Shown one piece after another: positions 63,154-64,000 of a stretch of 64,000 nucleotides of DNA. A program made the translations under genes and the position numbers. Where the stretch lies: the NCBI RefSeq assembly GCF_007990445.1, contig NZ_AP019841.1, positions 620,001 through 684,000 on the forward strand, in the 5' to 3' direction. Origin of the DNA: Leptotrichia wadei. Lineage in GTDB: Bacteria; Fusobacteriota; Fusobacteriia; Fusobacteriales; Leptotrichiaceae. The notes below the pieces were generated by a model, which did not search any database, had not been told where the DNA came from, and saw nothing but the letters and a program-made list of their open reading frames with translations. How positions within the stretch are numbered: position 1 is the stretch's first letter; each line of letters starts with the position of its first letter.

Positions 63154-64000
63154 ATGTTAAAAGGAAAATCATTTTTAAAATTATTAGATTTTACGACGGA
63201 GGAATTGCAGTATTTACTAGATTTGGCGAAAAAATTGAAAATAGATAAGAAAAATGGGACTGAGAAGAAAACGATGGTTGGAAAAAATATTGCTTTGATT
63301 TTTGAGAAAACTTCTACTAGAACGAGATGTGCGTTTGAAGTGGGAGCTTATGACCAAGGGGCAAATGTCACTTACATTGGGCCTTCTGCATCACAAATTG
63401 GTGATAAGGAGTCTATGGAAGATACTGCGAAAGTTTTGGGAAGATTTTATGATGGAATCGAATATCGAGGATACGGTCAAGAATTGGTCGAAACTTTGGC
63501 TGAACATTCGGGAGTGCCTGTTTGGAATGGACTTACAACTGAGTTTCATCCGACACAGATTTTAGCGGATTTTTTGACAATTACAGAGAAAAAAGGTAAA
63601 TTGAAAGGAATAAAATTTGCATTTTTAGGCGATGGAAAAAATAATATGGCAAATTCCTTAATGATCGGTGCTGCCAAATTTGGAATGGATTTTAGAATTG
63701 TTTGTCCGAAAGAATATTTTCCTGAAGAAAAATTAGTTGAAGAAGCTAAAAAAATTGCCGAAAAAACTGGTGGAAAAATTTTGTTGACAGAAGATAAAAT
63801 CGAAGGAGTGAAAGATGCCGATGTCGTTTATACTGATGTTTGGGTGTCGATGGGAGAACCAAAAGAAATTTGGAAAGAAAGAATCGATAAATTGCTTCCA
63901 TACCAAGTAAATGCTGATTTAGTAAAGCATTGTGCAAACGATTACTTATTTATGCACTGTTTACCAGCATTTCATGATTTAAATACGAAAGTTGCGAAAA
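63154..64000 (+). CDS. argF: Ornithine carbamoyltransferase, 3' end beyond window
   Basis: The first 282 codons of a carbamoyltransferase, from ATG 63154 (AAGGAG upstream) to the window edge. Motifs: carbamoyl-phosphate loop [15 protein letters not shown] (about 55), [34 protein letters not shown] and the ornithine-side MHCLPAFHD with the catalytic Cys. It converts ornithine to citrulline; in fermenters it can also run backwards in the deiminase pathway, but linkage to argCJBD points to synthesis. Confidence 0.95.
   Translation, partial: MLKGKSFLKLLDFTTEELQYLLDLAKKLKIDKKNGTEKKTMVGKNIALIFEKTSTRTRCAFEVGAYDQGANVTYIGPSASQIGDKESMEDTAKVLGRFYDGIEYRGYGQELVETLAEHSGVPVWNGLTTEFHPTQILADFLTITEKKGKLKGIKFAFLGDGKNNMANSLMIGAAKFGMDFRIVCPKEYFPEEKLVEEAKKIAEKTGGKILLTEDKIEGVKDADVVYTDVWVSMGEPKEIWKERIDKLLPYQVNADLVKHCANDYLFMHCLPAFHDLNTKVAK

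Noticed and set aside
63302-63565. Frame of 87 codons within argF
   Set aside because: Out-of-frame shadow of argF, which is open from 63154 to the window end.
1-64000. tRNA genes, 5S/16S/23S rRNA genes and CRISPR arrays
   Set aside because: Looked for T-arm-like GGTTCRAATCC sequences, conserved rRNA blocks and regularly spaced direct repeats; none seen.

Overview
The window is very AT-rich chromosomal DNA of a Leptotrichia-like member of the Fusobacteriota. This rests on the base composition, subtilase-type autotransporter and lipoprotein families typical of that phylum, an LPS heptose-kinase homologue (diderm envelope), and scattered TnpB elements. The genus is inferred from the character of the sequence, not from a database match.

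Layout. 1-0.6 kb: tail of an antitoxin gene and a Doc/Fic toxin. 0.7-3.7 kb: fructose uptake (fruK-fruA, minus strand). 4.0-8.6 kb: a lipoprotein-type, protease-dead-looking autotransporter split by a group I intron/TnpB chimera (IStron). 8.8-17.4 kb: secreted protein, zinc alcohol dehydrogenase, a structured leader with a small acidic ORF ahead of two tandem mgtE genes, lipoproteins, a membrane J-domain protein, dispersed repeats and trxB. 17.6-25.5 kb: rapZ-uvrC, a secreted protein, a 44-bp IStron relic, and a nucleoside-type ABC transporter (ATPase plus two permeases). 25.6-34.8 kb: IS91-like transposase, birA, AraC/GyrI regulator, an abiF-like small RNA with a broken Abi gene, a DUF2716-like gene, uvrA, a lipoprotein and a broken stand-alone tnpB. 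34.8-44.5 kb: SNF2 helicase, large-type SRP RNA, a GNAT-CDF fusion transporter, DUF389 protein, rpmF, fabH and fabD. 44.7-53.7 kb: a type IV pilus/type II secretion-like island (four pilin-like proteins, prepilin peptidase, PilM/N-, PilO-, PilQ- and PilC-like proteins) with two sugar kinases before the last gene and no assembly ATPase. 53.8-56.4 kb: a second IStron that splits the start codon of an O-methyltransferase. 57.4-64.0 kb: an arginine operon (argC-J-B-D-hypothetical-argF) headed by an Arg-codon-rich leader peptide and an intrinsic terminator.

Most striking signals. (1) Two full IStrons and one 44-bp relic share identical termini and all follow TTTAT. Removing copy 1 (4480-6390) restores the autotransporter frame exactly; removing copy 2 (53846-55779) rebuilds an ATG at a good distance from a ribosome-binding site. 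One pentanucleotide appears to serve as insertion site, likely TnpB TAM and 5' exon of the ribozyme. (2) An arginine attenuator not requiring a known riboswitch. (3) A leader ORF beginning NEEVPEER ahead of mgtE that resembles, in logic, the MgtL magnesium-sensing peptides. (4) A promoter-hairpin small RNA upstream of a truncated Abi gene.

No tRNA, 5S/16S/23S rRNA or CRISPR array was seen.
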